Source of the DNA: Theocolax elegans
Taxonomy: Eukaryota; Arthropoda; Insecta; Hymenoptera; Cerocephalidae
NCBI GenBank assembly: GCA_026168455.1
Contig: CM047430.1
Coordinates: forward strand, 28,611,237-28,675,236
DNA: 64,000 bases
Reading direction: 5' to 3'
The notes under the pieces are model-generated. The model searched no databases and was not told the origin of the DNA. It saw only the letters and a program-made list of their open reading frames with translations. The position numbers and the translations under genes are program-made. This document shows positions 63,170 through 64,000 of the stretch, in pieces (within the stretch, counting starts at the first letter, position 1; every line of letters starts with the position of its first letter).

Positions 63170-63360
63170 TTATGAGAGGCTCACTCGTGTGCGATATCTT
63201 TGACCGAGCCGTGTTATTACGGTGTTACGTTTCCCGGTACACGCGACTCTCGAGGCGCTCCTTTTCCGTCTCTCCGCCACCGACGATCCACTCGACACTC
63301 ACTCGGGTTTAACCTCCTACGGCTCGCGCGAATCGTCCACTTCTCGACCTTGTCGCGATG
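63170..63360 (-). other. Possible 5' UTR of the minus-strand gene
   Basis: A GC-rich, CpG-rich patch without simple repeats directly precedes the candidate ATG on the minus strand. It includes GTGAGTGTCGAGTGGATC near 63285-63302. A TTTAAAAATG string near 63375-63385 might act as an AT-rich core promoter. The transcription start cannot be placed from sequence alone, and the boundary at 63360 is approximate. Confidence 0.25.
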
Positions 63361-64000
63361 GTAACATCCTCGTTTTTCATTTTTAAACCCACGCATTCGA
63401 GAGAAGACCGACCTCGCGGATCTCGCGTGGCTCGTTAAAATTAAAAGTTATGCGGGGACGCGGCCGTTTTAATCTTGACTGATTATAACAACGAGAAATG
63501 TACGCTCGACGCCTTTACTCGGGTCTTTCGATCGAATCTACAACTCTCTTTTTCCTTTTCTACACCTTTTTTTCCTTTTAATCGTTCAGACATATTATGG
63601 TATTTTTAAAAGAATAACGCAAACTACAAATTATACAGAATCAGCTTATATGCAAACTATCTATTAATATACATTTACGATAAAGCATAAAGAATCATTC
63701 CATAGGATTAAAAAAAATACTGTATATAATAAGTACTAAAGTGTATAATATATTCACTTGTTTTTTCTATTTAATTGAATCAACTGAACTATAATTCGAA
63801 GTTAATTAATTTACGTTAGTTGACCCAACTTACTTTAAAATAGTCAATATTAAAAATAGTAATTTTAATTGCTGGTAAATTCCAGCGAGAAATCCATTAT
63901 CATTCAAGATTGTAGTTAAAAAAATGTGGTACACGCTCGAACCGTTTTACATTAAAGTTGATTATGGAAATCCTTGAGAGTCATTTTTCTGAGAAATCCA
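63361..64000. other. Non-coding right edge
   Basis: A GC-rich part to about 63530 could be the promoter side of the candidate minus-strand gene. After that the sequence is AT-rich to the end, with no ORF or repeat worth listing. Confidence 0.5.

Noticed and set aside
1..64000. CRISPR arrays, bacterial operons, viral or phage genes
   Set aside because: No regularly spaced repeats with unique spacers, no ribosome binding sites with adjacent long ORFs, and no viral protein motifs. Everything fits eukaryotic nuclear DNA.

Overview
The window looks like 64 kb of non-coding nuclear DNA from an insect, most likely a hymenopteran such as an ant. That guess rests on overall character only. Long AT-rich tracts alternate with short CpG-rich patches. 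(CT)n/(GA)n and trinucleotide microsatellites are very dense. Splice-like signals, poly(A) signals and a Pol III type tRNA-like unit are present. There are no bacterial operons, ribosome binding sites or CRISPR arrays. I find no convincing multi-exon protein gene. The longest open frames are low-complexity translations of microsatellites or chance frames through GC-rich patches.

Layout. 1-11148 is intron-like or intergenic DNA with scattered simple repeats. 11149-17303 is the best-supported structure: a direct tandem duplication of a unit of about 2.79 kb (copy A 11149-13937, copy B 13938-17303). Each copy holds a minus-strand tRNA-like gene with box A, box B and a T-run terminator, plus a four-unit 10-bp G-rich minisatellite. 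Copy B alone carries a 570-bp foldback element. Its 27-bp terminal inverted repeats are perfect, and its arms are built from six direct and six inverted copies of a motif of about 28 bp. Just after the duplication lies a small exon-like segment with a 38-codon ORF and two AATAAA signals.

From 17500 to 59374 the DNA is again non-coding but holds three splice-like segments. One is a near-canonical recursive splice site at 20255/20256 (+), followed 59 nt later by a second GTAAGT. Another is a 114-nt exon-like block at 49834-49947 (+) that also begins with GTAA and ends at GTAAGT. The third is a 54-nt exon-like block at 40406-40459 (-). A 247-bp near-perfect hairpin lies at 59375-59621. Near the right edge, 63135-63360 on the minus strand looks like a first exon: an in-frame stop directly before an ATG, 11 codons, then a GTAAGTATT donor. 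If real, much of this window could be the first intron of a minus-strand gene, while the plus-strand signals would belong to another transcript.

None of these gene-like calls identifies a known protein. Positions were read by eye. Exact repeat edges may be off by a few bases, and identity between duplicate copies is a hand estimate.
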